A DNA stretch of 39,053 bases from assembly GCA_947494145.1 (NCBI GenBank), contig CANLTZ010000006.1, positions 215,001 to 254,053 on the forward strand, in the 5' to 3' direction. This stretch comes from an uncultured Jannaschia sp. (lineage in GTDB: Bacteria > Pseudomonadota > Alphaproteobacteria > Rhodobacterales > Rhodobacteraceae). A program made the translations under genes and the position numbers. Shown piece after piece: positions 17,186-26,524 of the stretch (the first letter of the stretch is position 1; each line of letters begins with the position of its first letter). Below the pieces are notes generated by a model. It worked only from the letters and a program-made list of their open reading frames with translations. It had not been told where the DNA came from and did no database searches.

Positions 17186-18522
17186 GTCCTGTCCCGCCCG
17201 GCAGCCAGCTTCTTTTCCAGATTGATGGAATAGGACGACATCGCGAAGCAAAAGACGAAGTAGATCAGCGTCACGACGAAGAACGGCTCAATGAACAGGC
17301 CCAGCCAATCTGTATCTTCGCCCACCGCACGGGCCATGTTCATTAGGTCGAACAGGCCGATGATCGACACCAGGGTCGTGTCTTTGAAGAGGCCGATGAA
17401 GTTGCCGACGATGGTCGGAATCATGATCTTGAGCGCTTGAGGCAACACCACCTGCGACGTCGTCTGCCAGTAATTCATGCCAAGCGACTTGGCCGCTTCA
17501 TACTGACCGCTTGGGATGGCCTGCAACCCGCCGCGGATGACCTCGGCCATGTAGGCCGCCGCGAACAGACAGACCGCCACGATGGCGCGAACCAATTGGT
17601 TCACCTCGGTGCCCGCGGGCATGAACAAGGGCAGCATCGTGTTGAACATGAAAAGGATCGTGATCAAAGGTACGGACCGGAAGAGCTCTATGAAAAGGGT
17701 ACAAAGCGTCGAGATCACCGGCATTTTTGACCGTCGCCCAAGGGCCAGTAATATGCCCGCGGGCAGCGAGAACGTGATCCCGATGCCCGAGATGACAAGC
17801 GTCAGAAACAACCCGCCCCAGAACCGCGTCCGTACTTCTTCGAAGGAAATCTGCGTGACCATAAGGAACGCCATCGCAAAAAGCGCCAGCGCTGCACCCT
17901 GCTTGATGCGGCGTTGCAAGATCTCGTCCGTATCCGCTTGGCCAAGGCGCGCCACCAGCCAAGTGCCCACGGGCTTGCCTGTCCGCATCTCTGTCAACGC
18001 GGTGGCCCAGACCCAGATCAGACCGGCAAGGCCCGCTGCGATCAAAGCGGTCCAGATGATCCCCTTCTCGCCGCCCAGGAAGAAGTAGCTGGCCAGAAAG
18101 GGGTAAAGCATCACCGCGCTTAGCCCGATGGCGATTTTCGAGGCGACCTTCGGCAGCCAAAGCGGCACCATCCAGACCACCAGAGCCAGAAAGCCCAGAT
18201 TGATCCGCCAGACCTGATCCTTGGGATAGAGACCATAGATCAGGTTTTCGAACCAAGCGGCGACACCTGGCCAGCACGCCCCGGCCCGCCCGACGGCATC
18301 AAGGCATTCACGGCGCGTCTCGGCCTGCCAGACGGCGTCGATGAGGGCCCAGTTTACGATAGCCGTCACCACAGTGAAGATGATGTAGGCGCCGACGAAG
18401 GTCATCAGCGTGTTGGGAATGTCTCGAAACAGGTTGCGGCGTATCCATGCCAACGGCCCGCTTGTATCGGGCGGCGGCGGGCGGTCCGGTTGGGGCACGA
18501 AGACTTGGGTCTGTTGGGCCAT
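17182..18522 (-). CDS. bztC: Amino-acid ABC transporter permease (BztC/AapM type)
   Basis: A 446-residue inner-membrane permease. The C-terminal half is a standard polar amino-acid permease domain containing the EAA-loop region [32 protein letters not shown], written here as [12 protein letters not shown] followed by YEAAKSLG. The N-terminal extension with extra helices (about residues 30-190) is a hallmark of the Bzt/Aap family, whose permeases are much longer than the 220-residue norm. It starts 2 bases after the bztB stop codon. Confidence 0.92.
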   Translation of the reverse strand: MAQQTQVFVPQPDRPPPPDTSGPLAWIRRNLFRDIPNTLMTFVGAYIIFTVVTAIVNWALIDAVWQAETRRECLDAVGRAGACWPGVAAWFENLIYGLYPKDQVWRINLGFLALVVWMVPLWLPKVASKIAIGLSAVMLYPFLASYFFLGGEKGIIWTALIAAGLAGLIWVWATALTEMRTGKPVGTWLVARLGQADTDEILQRRIKQGAALALFAMAFLMVTQISFEEVRTRFWGGLFLTLVISGIGITFSLPAGILLALGRRSKMPVISTLCTLFIELFRSVPLITILFMFNTMLPLFMPAGTEVNQLVRAIVAVCLFAAAYMAEVIRGGLQAIPSGQYEAAKSLGMNYWQTTSQVVLPQALKIMIPTIVGNFIGLFKDTTLVSIIGLFDLMNMARAVGEDTDWLGLFIEPFFVVTLIYFVFCFAMSSYSINLEKKLAAGRDRT

Positions 18523-18524
18523 GT

Positions 18525-19730
18525 CTATCGCTCCTGCAATTGGACGCGCTTGTTGTAGACATTCATCACCGCCGACACCGACAGACTGACCGCGCAGTAA
18601 AACGCCATGGTCATTGCCACGATGGGGATGGCCCGGCCCGATTGGTTGAGCGAGGTGTTCATCCAGACGCTGACCAAGTCTGGAAAGCCGATGGCGATGG
18701 CCAGCGACGAATTTTTGGTCACGTTAAGATACTGGCTGATGAGCGGCGGGATGATCACGCGCATGGCCTGGGGCATCACCACCCGCCGCAAGGTCCAGTT
18801 CGACGGCAGGTTCAACGCCCCCGCCGCTTCTAGCTGCCCTTTCGAGACGGATTGGATGCCCGATCGGATGATCTCGGCGATGAAGCACGATGTGTAGGCC
18901 GACAACGCGACGATTAGCGCGCAGAAACTGGGGGGCACCGACAGGCCGCCAGTGAAGTTGAAGCCCTGCAAGACCGGCATGTCCCAGGACACGGGGCGCC
19001 CCAGAACGACATAGGCCAGAAGCGGCACGAAGACCACTATGGCGACCCCGGTCAGAATTGCCGGAAAGGCCTGGCCCGTCCGCTCCAGCCGCCTTTGTGC
19101 CCAGACATACAGCCCGATGGCGAAGACGATTGCGCCCAGAACCACTGCGGCGAATAGGCTGAAGCCCGCTTCGGCCACCGGGGCGGGCAGATAGAAGCCG
19201 CGATTGTTCAGCACGAAGCCATTGGCCAGTTCGATACTGTCACGGGGCCGGGGCAGCAGGTTGAAGACGCCGAAATACCAGGCAATGATTTGCAGTAGCA
19301 GTGGCGTGTTGCGGATGACCTCCACGTAGGATCGTGCCACCGCACCGATGATCCAGTTGTTCGACAGCCGCGCCAGTCCGACGAACACGCCGAAAATGGT
19401 TGCCAGCACGATGGCCACGACTGCCACGAGCAGTGTGTTCATGATGCCGACCGCAAAGACGCGCAGGTAGCTGTCGCCTTCCTGATAGGGGATCAAGGTG
19501 AAGCCGATGCCGAACCCCGCCGATACGTCCAGAAAATCGAAGCCCGCCGACATGTTGCGGGCATTCAGGTTGGCGACGGTATTGTTCACGATCCAGATGG
19601 CGGCAGCGAAGACAGCCAGCAGCGTCAGCACCTGGATCAAGACAGACCGTATCCGCGCGTCGTTTAGCGCCCGACTGATGCGGCCGCGACGGCCCTCCGG
19701 CGACGGCGTCGCGTCGGGAAGGACCGTCAT
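18525..19730 (-). CDS. bztB: Amino-acid ABC transporter permease (BztB/AapQ type)
   Basis: A 401-residue inner-membrane permease and partner of BztC. The permease domain includes ARSYVEVIRNTPLLLQ and the EAA-loop segment IRSGIQSVSKGQLEAAGAL. Several transmembrane helices lie before and between these, again with the extended Bzt/Aap layout. It has a basic cytoplasmic N-terminus. A long inverted repeat in the 75-base gap separates it from the upstream binding-protein gene; all later junctions in the operon are tight. Confidence 0.92.
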   Translation of the reverse strand: MTVLPDATPSPEGRRGRISRALNDARIRSVLIQVLTLLAVFAAAIWIVNNTVANLNARNMSAGFDFLDVSAGFGIGFTLIPYQEGDSYLRVFAVGIMNTLLVAVVAIVLATIFGVFVGLARLSNNWIIGAVARSYVEVIRNTPLLLQIIAWYFGVFNLLPRPRDSIELANGFVLNNRGFYLPAPVAEAGFSLFAAVVLGAIVFAIGLYVWAQRRLERTGQAFPAILTGVAIVVFVPLLAYVVLGRPVSWDMPVLQGFNFTGGLSVPPSFCALIVALSAYTSCFIAEIIRSGIQSVSKGQLEAAGALNLPSNWTLRRVVMPQAMRVIIPPLISQYLNVTKNSSLAIAIGFPDLVSVWMNTSLNQSGRAIPIVAMTMAFYCAVSLSVSAVMNVYNKRVQLQER

Positions 19731-19758
19731 TCGCCGGCCCCCTGCCTTGGGTCGGGAA

Positions 19759-19791
19759 GCGCCACCCCCAGGAAGAGGAACGGGGTGGCGC
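19759..19791 (-). terminator. Intercistronic hairpin between bztA and bztB
   Basis: A perfect 10-base inverted repeat, GCGCCACCCC pairing with GGGGTGGCGC, around a 13-base loop lies in the gap after the binding-protein gene. There is no strong T-run in the leftward direction, so it is more likely an RNA-stabilising or partially terminating element. Such elements are commonly seen after the first gene of binding-protein-dependent operons, where they keep the binding protein more abundant than the permease. Confidence 0.6.
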
Positions 19792-19805
19792 CAGCGCTTT
19801 TGGAC

Positions 19806-20825
19806 TTACCGGAAGGGCGGTGCATAGATAAGGCCGCCTTCGGTCCAGAGCGCATTCAACGTGCCTTCTCGCGGGATACCGATGGCCGTATCGGCGCCCA
19901 CATGGCGTTCATAGATTTCGCCATAATTGCCGACGGCGGCGATGGCATCGACCATGAAGGTCGGGCTGACACCCAATTCTTCGCCGATATTCCCTTCGCT
20001 GCCCAATAGACGCGCGATATTGGGGTCGGCAGAGCCGGTCATTTCCTGCACATTCTCGGATGTGACGCCCAGTTCTTCGGCGTTCATCAGGCCATAGATC
20101 GTCCAACGCACTAGGTTCGCCCAGGCGTCGTCGCCCTGGCGCACAACCGGGCCCAGCGGCTCTTTCGAGACGGTTTCCGGCAGGAAGACATGGGCCGATG
20201 GGTCCGGGAAGGCAGAGCGTCGGGCCGCAAGGCCGGACTTGTCGTTGGTATAGGCGTCGCAGCCGCCGCCAAGATAGGTCTCCACCAGCACGTTCACGTT
20301 CTCATTGGTGACAGGCGTGAAGGACATCCCGTTGGCGCGGAAGTAATCGGCCAGGTTCAATTCCGTTGTGGTGCCGGTCAGCACGCAGATCGTCGCCCCG
20401 TCCAGTTCCAGCGCCGACGTGATCCCGGTATCCGCGGGCACCATGAAGCCCTGGCCGTCATAGAAATTGATCGCCGTGAAATCGAGGCCAAGCTGCGTGT
20501 CGCGCACCGCGGTCCAAGTCGTCGTCCGCGAAAGCATGTCGCTTTCCGCATTGGCCAGTGACGTGAAGCGCACGGCCGACGTGACGGATTGGTATTCCAC
20601 CTGATCGGGGTCGCCGAAGATCGCCGCGGATACTGCGCGGCACATATCGACATCCATCCCAGACCACATCCCGTCATCGGCCAACTGATAGAAACCCGGC
20701 GTCGGTAGCCCGACCTGGCAATTGAGAATGCCGCGGTCTCGAACGGTTTGCAGCGTTTCCTGCGCGACGGCAGGCGTCGCCGCAAAGGCGGCAAGGATGC
20801 CGCAGGTGAAAAGCGTCTTCTTCAT
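19806..20825 (-). CDS. bztA: Amino-acid ABC transporter periplasmic binding protein (BztA/AapJ type)
   Basis: A 339-residue periplasmic solute-binding protein for acidic amino acids and their amides. The start MKKTLFTCGILAAFAATPAV is a classic Sec signal peptide, cleaved after AVA. The mature part begins with ETLQTVRDRGILNCQVG and includes GMDVDMCRAVSAAIFGD, AvRFTSLANAESDMLSRTTTWT-like segments, and DGQGFMVP, all typical of the Aap/Bzt group. The ATG at 20825 has GGGGGA upstream. It is the first gene of the operon. Confidence 0.94.
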   Translation of the reverse strand: MKKTLFTCGILAAFAATPAVAQETLQTVRDRGILNCQVGLPTPGFYQLADDGMWSGMDVDMCRAVSAAIFGDPDQVEYQSVTSAVRFTSLANAESDMLSRTTTWTAVRDTQLGLDFTAINFYDGQGFMVPADTGITSALELDGATICVLTGTTTELNLADYFRANGMSFTPVTNENVNVLVETYLGGGCDAYTNDKSGLAARRSAFPDPSAHVFLPETVSKEPLGPVVRQGDDAWANLVRWTIYGLMNAEELGVTSENVQEMTGSADPNIARLLGSEGNIGEELGVSPTFMVDAIAAVGNYGEIYERHVGADTAIGIPREGTLNALWTEGGLIYAPPFR

Positions 20826-21110
20826 CGTGTTTAAGTCCCCCAAATGGCGTTGGCAGGCCCACGCGCTTGCCAACCCATGAAAACTCCCCCGGGCTTGGCA
20901 AAACCTCCAAGGGTTGAGCGACCTTGCGGCAGCACTCATTCAGCGATTGCGTGAATCTTCGGCACAAATCCCGGTCCCGTGCCGCTGCCTTCATCTGGCG
21001 CAAGGCGAATTCGACCGTGCAGAATTGCCGTCCTTGATCAGGTCTTGGGATTCGCACAGCGGTCTGACTAGGCTTCCCCGAGACATTCCGTCTTGCAGGA
21101 GGCACCGCCC
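20826..21110. promoter_or_regulatory. Divergent intergenic region between bztA and the hydantoin locus
   Basis: These 285 bases separate two divergent operons and must hold promoters for both. Only two ribosome sites can be pointed out with confidence: GGGGGA before bztA on the minus strand, and AGGAGG at 21097-21102 before the PLP enzyme. No convincing -35/-10 pair or operator palindrome was found by eye, and the short open frames in it show no coding character. Confidence 0.5.
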
Positions 21111-22334
21111 GTGACCGAACTCAATAGCGCCTTCATCCAGGACGCCTTCCCCGCCCTGGGCGGCCCGCAGGTCTTTCTCGACAATGCCGGTGGCTCACAG
21201 GTCGCGCGCCATGTCGGCGAACGTCTGACGGACTATCTTTACGGGGCGAACGTGCAACTGGGCGCCAGCTATCCCGCATCGGTGGAAGCTGGAAAGCGGG
21301 TTGAGGTCGGCCGCGCAGCGCTTGGCCTGCTGCTCAACGCGGATCGGCCTGAAGAGGTCGTCATGGGCGCGACCACGACCCAACTTTTGGGGCAGTTGGC
21401 CGCCGCTCTGTCGCAGGATTGGCAGCCAGGCGACGAAGTGATCGTCACGAATTTCGACCACGAAGCGAATATCGGGCCCTGGACCAAACTTGCCGCGCAA
21501 GGGATCGAGACACGCGAATGGAAGATGCGGCAGGGGGAACATGTCCCCGATTTGGACGACTTGCGCGCGCTTCTGTCGGACCGAACCAAATTGGTGGCGG
21601 TCACCCACGTGTCCAACATCTATGGCACGATCAATCCGATCCGCGCGATTGCAGATATCGTCCACGACGCTGGCGCGCTGCTCTGCGTGGATGGCGTCGC
21701 CTATACCCCCCACCGCGCCGTCGACGTCCAGGCCCTGGGCGCGGATTTCTACGTGTTTTCGGCCTACAAGGTCTACGGCCCGCATTTCGCGGCGCTCTAT
21801 GGCCGCTATGACGCGCTGCTTGCGGCAGGCAACATCAATCACCGCTTCTTTTCACGCGACAAGGTTCCCCAGAAGATGGAACCGGGGAATGCAAACTACG
21901 AACTGGCCTATGCCTGCCTGGGCATCGTCGACTATCTGGAAGCTTTCTCACAGGACCACGGCATCAACACGCAAGGTCGCCCCGCCATCGAAGCCGCCTT
22001 CGACCTGATCGCGCAGCATGAAGAACGGTTGTCGGACCGGTTGCTGACCTATCTGCGCGGCCGGGACGATGTCACCATCATCGGCGCGCCCATGGCAGAC
22101 CAGGCGACGCGGGTGCCCACCATTTCCTTCGTGGTGCGGGGCCGGTCATCGCGCGACGTGGTGGAACGGGTCGATCCGACGGGCCTGGGCATCCGCTTCG
22201 GCGATTTCTACTCCCGCTCCTTGGTCGATGCATTGGGCCTGCCCAATGGCGACGGGGTCATCCGGGTCTCGGCGGTCCACTACAATACGCTTGACGAAAT
22301 GGATCGGCTGATTGCCGCATTGGAGGCCGCATGA
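21111..22334 (+). CDS. Class V aminotransferase-fold PLP enzyme (cysteine desulfurase-like, VC1184 type)
   Basis: A 407-residue PLP-dependent enzyme. The PLP-ring histidine appears in NFDHEANIGPW (about H117), the cofactor aspartate in LLCVDGVAYTPHR (D194), and the Schiff-base lysine in FSAYKVYGPH (K220). The N-terminus FLDNAGGSQVA matches the cysteine-desulfurase-like VC1184 group. No cysteine occurs in the C-terminal region where true desulfurases carry the persulfide cysteine, so sulfur transfer is doubtful. Epimerase, lyase or transaminase activity fits as well. A GTG start at 21111 is used, 8 bases after AGGAGG. The stop overlaps the next start in ATGA, coupling it to a hydantoinase, which suggests it acts on the same substrate or on the amino acid released. 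Confidence 0.85.
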   Translation: MTELNSAFIQDAFPALGGPQVFLDNAGGSQVARHVGERLTDYLYGANVQLGASYPASVEAGKRVEVGRAALGLLLNADRPEEVVMGATTTQLLGQLAAALSQDWQPGDEVIVTNFDHEANIGPWTKLAAQGIETREWKMRQGEHVPDLDDLRALLSDRTKLVAVTHVSNIYGTINPIRAIADIVHDAGALLCVDGVAYTPHRAVDVQALGADFYVFSAYKVYGPHFAALYGRYDALLAAGNINHRFFSRDKVPQKMEPGNANYELAYACLGIVDYLEAFSQDHGINTQGRPAIEAAFDLIAQHEERLSDRLLTYLRGRDDVTIIGAPMADQATRVPTISFVVRGRSSRDVVERVDPTGLGIRFGDFYSRSLVDALGLPNGDGVIRVSAVHYNTLDEMDRLIAALEAA

Positions 22335-23743
22335 CCCCCTTCGACACCATCATCACGGGCGGCACGGTCGTCACCGCGGCCGATACGTTCCAGGCCGATA
22401 TCGGCATCACCGATGGGCGCATCGCGGCCATCGGCCAGGCGCTGACCGGCGCGGCAGAAGTCATCGACGCCAGCGGCCTTCTGGTGCTGCCCGGCGGCAT
22501 CGACAGCCATGTCCATATCGCGCAGCCCTCTGGCGACGGTGTCACGATGGCCGACGATTTCGAAAGCGCCACCCGCTCTGCCGCGTTCGGGGGGCACACG
22601 ACGCTCCTGCCGTTTTGCCTTCAGGCGAAGGGCCAGTCTTTGCGCGATGCGGTCACTTGGTATCACGGTCTGGCGGATGGGAACTGCTACACAGATGTCA
22701 GCTTCCACCTGATCATCACCGACCCCACGCCCCAAGCGCTCAACCAAGACCTGCCTGCCTTGGTTGAAGATGGCTACACCTCAGTGAAGGTCTTCATGAC
22801 GTATGAGGGCATGAAGCTGACGGACAAGGAAATCCTGCAAACGCTGGAAGCCGCCAAGACCTGCGGCGCCTTGCCCATGGTCCACGCCGAAAACGACGAT
22901 GCTATCGAATTCCTGCGCGACCGGGCCGCCGACCGGGGCGAGGTCGCGCCCAAATACCACGCCAGCACCCGCCCTATCCCCGCCGAGAGGGAGGCGACGC
23001 ATCGCGCCATTTCCCTGGCCGAAATCATCGACGTGCCCATCATGATCGTCCATGTCTCCAACGGGGATGCCATAGGCGAGATCAAGGCTGGCCGGGCGCG
23101 GGGCAGCACCGTCTTCGCTGAAACCTGTCCGCAATATCTGGTGCTGACGGCGGACGATCTGGATGTGACGGGCTTCGATGGTGCCAAATACGTCTGCTCG
23201 CCCCCGCCGCGCGACACCGACAGCCAAGCGGCCTGTTGGGCGGGGCTGGAACAGGGCGTCTTCGACGTCTTTTCGTCAGACCATTGCCCCTTCCGCTACG
23301 ATGATTCCGAAGGCAAGAAGCACCCCGAGGGCCTGAAAAGCTTCCGCTGGGTGCCCAACGGCATCCCCGGCGTCGAAACGAGCCTGCCGATCCTTTTTTC
23401 GGAAGGCGTGGGTAAAGGCCGGATCGACCTGAACCGGTTCGTGGCGCTGACCTCCACCAACCACGCCAAGATGTACGGCCTCTATCCGCAGAAAGGGACC
23501 ATCGCGGTGGGGTCCGATGCCGATATCGTCCTGTGGGACCCGACCCGGGTTGAGGTGATCCGCCAAGGTATTCTGCATCACGGGGCCGATTACACGCCCT
23601 ACGAAGGGATCGAAGTCACCGGCTGGCCGATCCGGACGATCCTTCGAGGTCAGACCATCGTGGCCGATGGAGAGTTGAGGGCCGAAAAGGGCGTCGGTGC
23701 ATACCGGACACGCGCGCGGTCGGGCCAGACACGCGCGGCCTGA
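22331..23743 (+). CDS. Dihydropyrimidinase/D-hydantoinase (copy 1)
   Basis: A 470-residue amidohydrolase that hydrolytically opens dihydropyrimidine or hydantoin rings to N-carbamoyl acids in the cytosol. All binuclear-metal ligands are in place: H60 and H62 (DSHVHIA), the carboxylated lysine K153 (TSVKVFMTY), H185 (MVHAEN), H241 (IVHVSN) and D317 (SSDHCPF). Length fits the family. Translation is coupled to the class V PLP enzyme upstream. It is convergent with the VOC gene, with only 12 bases between the ends. A second, clearly different hydantoinase lies 2.8 kb away on the other strand, so the two probably differ in substrate. Confidence 0.92.
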   Translation: MTPFDTIITGGTVVTAADTFQADIGITDGRIAAIGQALTGAAEVIDASGLLVLPGGIDSHVHIAQPSGDGVTMADDFESATRSAAFGGHTTLLPFCLQAKGQSLRDAVTWYHGLADGNCYTDVSFHLIITDPTPQALNQDLPALVEDGYTSVKVFMTYEGMKLTDKEILQTLEAAKTCGALPMVHAENDDAIEFLRDRAADRGEVAPKYHASTRPIPAEREATHRAISLAEIIDVPIMIVHVSNGDAIGEIKAGRARGSTVFAETCPQYLVLTADDLDVTGFDGAKYVCSPPPRDTDSQAACWAGLEQGVFDVFSSDHCPFRYDDSEGKKHPEGLKSFRWVPNGIPGVETSLPILFSEGVGKGRIDLNRFVALTSTNHAKMYGLYPQKGTIAVGSDADIVLWDPTRVEVIRQGILHHGADYTPYEGIEVTGWPIRTILRGQTIVADGELRAEKGVGAYRTRARSGQTRAA

Positions 23744-23755
23744 CTGCGCGCGCCG

Positions 23756-24145
23756 TCAGGCGCCCGGTCGCGTAGCCGTCTGAAACTCGATCTGATAACC
23801 TTCCGGGTCGTTGAAGACGAAGGCCCGGATGCCGATTTCATCGTTGACGAAAAGTTCGGAGAGGTTGTCCAACGCTTCCTGCTGCGCATAGGTATACCAG
23901 GCATCCACGTCCGGCACGCGAATGCAGATCTGCACCGACTTTTCAGCCGTCCATTTGTTCATGCCCTTGGTCTCATCCACCAGCCCCACATAGGCGCCGG
24001 GACAGATGCGATAGATCTTGCACCAGCCCTGATCGATGACCAGTGGCAGGCCCAGTACATCTTCGTAGAACCGCATCGCGCGGGGTAAATCGCGGTAATA
24101 GAGAAACGTGATCGCCAGTTCGTTGGGCATGTCGGGTCGGGCCAT
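23756..24145 (-). CDS. VOC (glyoxalase/dioxygenase-fold) family protein
   Basis: A 129-residue single-domain vicinal-oxygen-chelate protein. It has the beta-alpha-beta-beta-beta repeats ITFLYYRDLPRAMRFYEDVLGLP at the N-terminus (about 10-32) and CIRVPDVDAWYTYA to FVFNDPEGYQIEFQTA at the C-terminus. The last contains the usual glutamate metal ligand. The family includes glyoxalase I, methylmalonyl-CoA epimerase and ring-cleaving dioxygenases; the exact activity cannot be read. The ATG at 24145 has CAGGAAAG upstream. It lies 32 bases downstream of the solute-binding-protein gene on the same strand, so it is probably part of the catabolic locus. Confidence 0.85.
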   Translation of the reverse strand: MARPDMPNELAITFLYYRDLPRAMRFYEDVLGLPLVIDQGWCKIYRICPGAYVGLVDETKGMNKWTAEKSVQICIRVPDVDAWYTYAQQEALDNLSELFVNDEIGIRAFVFNDPEGYQIEFQTATRPGA

Positions 24146-24177
24146 GGGCGCTTTCCTGCTTTGGATGGGGATTGGGA

Positions 24178-25629
24178 TCAGGCCCGCGACGCGGCTCGGT
24201 CGAAGGCGGGCAAACGCGCGACGTCCAGAACCCCGTCCGTGGGCATGGCGAAATCTGGCACCGCCTCGCGCAGACCGATAATTCGGGTTGTCGTGTAAAG
24301 ATACAGCCAGGGCGGATCTGCCTGTGCGTCGCGGTAGATGTCTTGGTAAATTGCCTCCCGCGCGGCGGGGTCGGCGGTTCGGCGGGCGATGTCGAGATAC
24401 CGTTCCAACGCGGGGCTGCGATGACCCTGCCACCAGGCGCCTGCGACGCGGGAATCGAGCTTTTCGTAGACCACCCGAAACGTGCTCAGCGGGCTTGAGT
24501 CGAAGACGCACATATCCCCAATTTCCTTGCGTCGCACCATATGGGCATAGGCTTCCCGGTCTTCATGACGGCGAACGTCCAGCGTGATGCCAAAGGGTGC
24601 CAGTTGCTGCGCTAGACAGGCTGTCAGCGCCTCCGCCTCGTCGGGCAGGCGCGTGGGGCAGTCCACCGATAGGCGCAGGCCTGCGCCTTGGCCCGCCGCA
24701 TCCAGCAAGCGGCGCGCCTCGTCCGGGTCATGGGGGTCGCCCGTGCCCACCACCGAACCGTAATGCGCATCACTCACAAACCCATGGAGCGGCTTGGCGC
24801 CGCCGCCCAGCACATCTTCGATCAGCGCGGTCCGATCCACCGCCAGGTTCAGCGCGCGGCGCAGGCGCCCGTCCCGCAGGGGGCCCGCAGATTGGTTGAA
24901 CAGATAGATGATCGCGGTTGGGTCGGTGTGGCCCCGATGTGTTGCCCCCCCGGGCGGGGGGCGCCCGGGCGGCAGCCGCATGGCCATATCTGCCTGACCT
25001 TCGGCCAACCGCACCCACCGGCTCTGCGCATCGGGGTCCGCCATCCATTCAATGGTGGCGTGGGGTGGCGCCCCAGCGAAATGTCCTTGAACAGCCGATA
25101 CCCGAACCGAACCCTCTGCGACATGGTCCAGCCGGTAAGGCCCAGACCCAATGGACGCCGCCATATCCCCCGCATCCAGATGCGCAAAGCACCCCGGCGC
25201 CGCGATGAACGCCTGACACAGAATGTCCGGTAGGTCTGCCACCGGCTCTGCCAATCCGATCCGCAGGCTATGCCCACTGGTCGGACGAATGTCGGCCCCG
25301 CCCAGATACTGGCGCCAAACACCCGGAGAGCCCAGCGTATACCCTTTGTCGGGCCGCGCCATCCGCCGAAGGTTGGCGCAAACCGCTTGGGCGTCCACCG
25401 GCGTGCCGTCGGAAAAGCGAGCGTCGGCGCGCAGGCTGATATCGACCTGCCTGCATCCTTCCGACACGGTCCAGCTTTCTGCCAGCTGCGGCACGATCTG
25501 CAGTCCGTCGCGCCGCAGCAGCGTGTCGAACAAGGCCATGAGGATCGACAGCGCATCGGCCGCATCCGTGCAATCATGGGGGTCCACAAGGCGGACGTTT
25601 GGCTGAACGATGCGGAGGGGCCGGGTCAT
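24178..25629 (-). CDS. Family 5 (peptide/nickel-type) solute-binding protein lacking a signal peptide
   Basis: A 483-residue protein of the SBP family 5 fold. Typical segments are DTLLRRDGLQIVPQLAESW (about 36-54), SDGTPVDAQAVCANLRR, YLFNQSAGPLRDGRLRRALN with the usual ALNLAVDR, and DRKLDSRVAGAWW-like sequence near the end. The N-terminus starts directly with TRPLRIVQPNVRL, where a mature binding protein would begin. No hydrophobic or twin-arginine signal is encoded upstream in any frame, and no permease or ATPase gene is adjacent. It is either a cytoplasmic ligand-binding protein or a gene that has lost its signal region. The ATG at 25629 is chosen for the GCGGGAAC sequence upstream; one at 25647 is the alternative. 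Confidence 0.78.
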   Translation of the reverse strand: MTRPLRIVQPNVRLVDPHDCTDAADALSILMALFDTLLRRDGLQIVPQLAESWTVSEGCRQVDISLRADARFSDGTPVDAQAVCANLRRMARPDKGYTLGSPGVWRQYLGGADIRPTSGHSLRIGLAEPVADLPDILCQAFIAAPGCFAHLDAGDMAASIGSGPYRLDHVAEGSVRVSAVQGHFAGAPPHATIEWMADPDAQSRWVRLAEGQADMAMRLPPGRPPPGGATHRGHTDPTAIIYLFNQSAGPLRDGRLRRALNLAVDRTALIEDVLGGGAKPLHGFVSDAHYGSVVGTGDPHDPDEARRLLDAAGQGAGLRLSVDCPTRLPDEAEALTACLAQQLAPFGITLDVRRHEDREAYAHMVRRKEIGDMCVFDSSPLSTFRVVYEKLDSRVAGAWWQGHRSPALERYLDIARRTADPAAREAIYQDIYRDAQADPPWLYLYTTTRIIGLREAVPDFAMPTDGVLDVARLPAFDRAASRA

Positions 25630-25870
25630 TCGCGTATGTTCCCGCATCGGGTTAATGATGTCGCCAGGAAACTGGGTCGAGAAGACGTGTTTCCCCATTT
25701 GCTGCTGAGATGCGGCCTACGGGCGCAAGTCGGATGCACCCGTTGGGGCGTTTGCGCGCAAATTCCAGGCAGTTTAACGGAGCTATTCGACAGCAAACAG
25801 CCCTAGCTCGGTCGTCGAAACCCGCTTCCAAAGCCAGCGCACGACATGCCGCGACCGACCGGCCCGGCCA

Positions 25871-26524
25871 TCACCCACCGGCAGACAGCACAACCCCCAA
25901 TGCCATGGCCACGGTACTCTGTACTGGCTCGATGACGGGTACACCCAGCCGCCCTTCCAATGCGACGCGATGGAGCGCCATGCCGGCGCAGCCCAGAACC
26001 AGCGCCTCGGCCCCGTCACGGATCAATGCGGCCCCGGCATCGGCCAAGCGGTCGGGCGTGTCCGCCCCCGTCGCGCTGTCTGCCACGCTCAGATCGACCG
26101 GCCGTTCACCAACGACACGGTCCAGGACACCCATCCGGCGCATGTAGCGGCGATGCCGCAACTCGGCTGCCGCGGACAGGCCGATGATGCCGATGCGGTC
26201 GGCCCGGGCCAGGGCGGTCAGCACGGCGCAATCCTGGATGCCGAAGACGGGCGCCGACGCGATGTCCCGGCATGTCTCCAGCCCGGGGTCCGAATAGCAG
26301 GCGATGATATGGGCAGATGCATCTTCGCGCCGCGCCACAAGCGCCGCCAGCGGCCCGATCACGGCGTCGCTGTCCCGCTGGCTTTCGATGCCGAAGGGCC
26401 CTTCGGCCAATGTCACACATTCGATGGCAGGACCGGCGGCGCGAAACGGGGCCAGTGCCCGGTCCAGCCCATCGGTCACAGCCTGGTTGGAGTTGGGGTT
26501 GATGACGAGGATCGGGCCGGTCAT
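25871..26524 (-). CDS. Aspartate/glutamate/hydantoin racemase family protein
   Basis: A 217-residue cofactor-independent racemase. The N-terminal INPNSN segment is diagnostic of the hydantoin/allantoin racemase branch. The two catalytic cysteines are C76 (IIACYSDPG) and C179 (VLGCAGMA). In hydantoin pathways the enzyme interconverts D- and L-5-substituted hydantoins so that a D-specific hydantoinase can use the whole pool. It overlaps the 3' end of the upstream hydantoinase gene by 4 bases (ATGA), a direct sign that the two act together. A 241-base gap without a gene follows before the solute-binding-protein start. Confidence 0.9.
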   Translation of the reverse strand: MTGPILVINPNSNQAVTDGLDRALAPFRAAGPAIECVTLAEGPFGIESQRDSDAVIGPLAALVARREDASAHIIACYSDPGLETCRDIASAPVFGIQDCAVLTALARADRIGIIGLSAAAELRHRRYMRRMGVLDRVVGERPVDLSVADSATGADTPDRLADAGAALIRDGAEALVLGCAGMALHRVALEGRLGVPVIEPVQSTVAMALGVVLSAGG

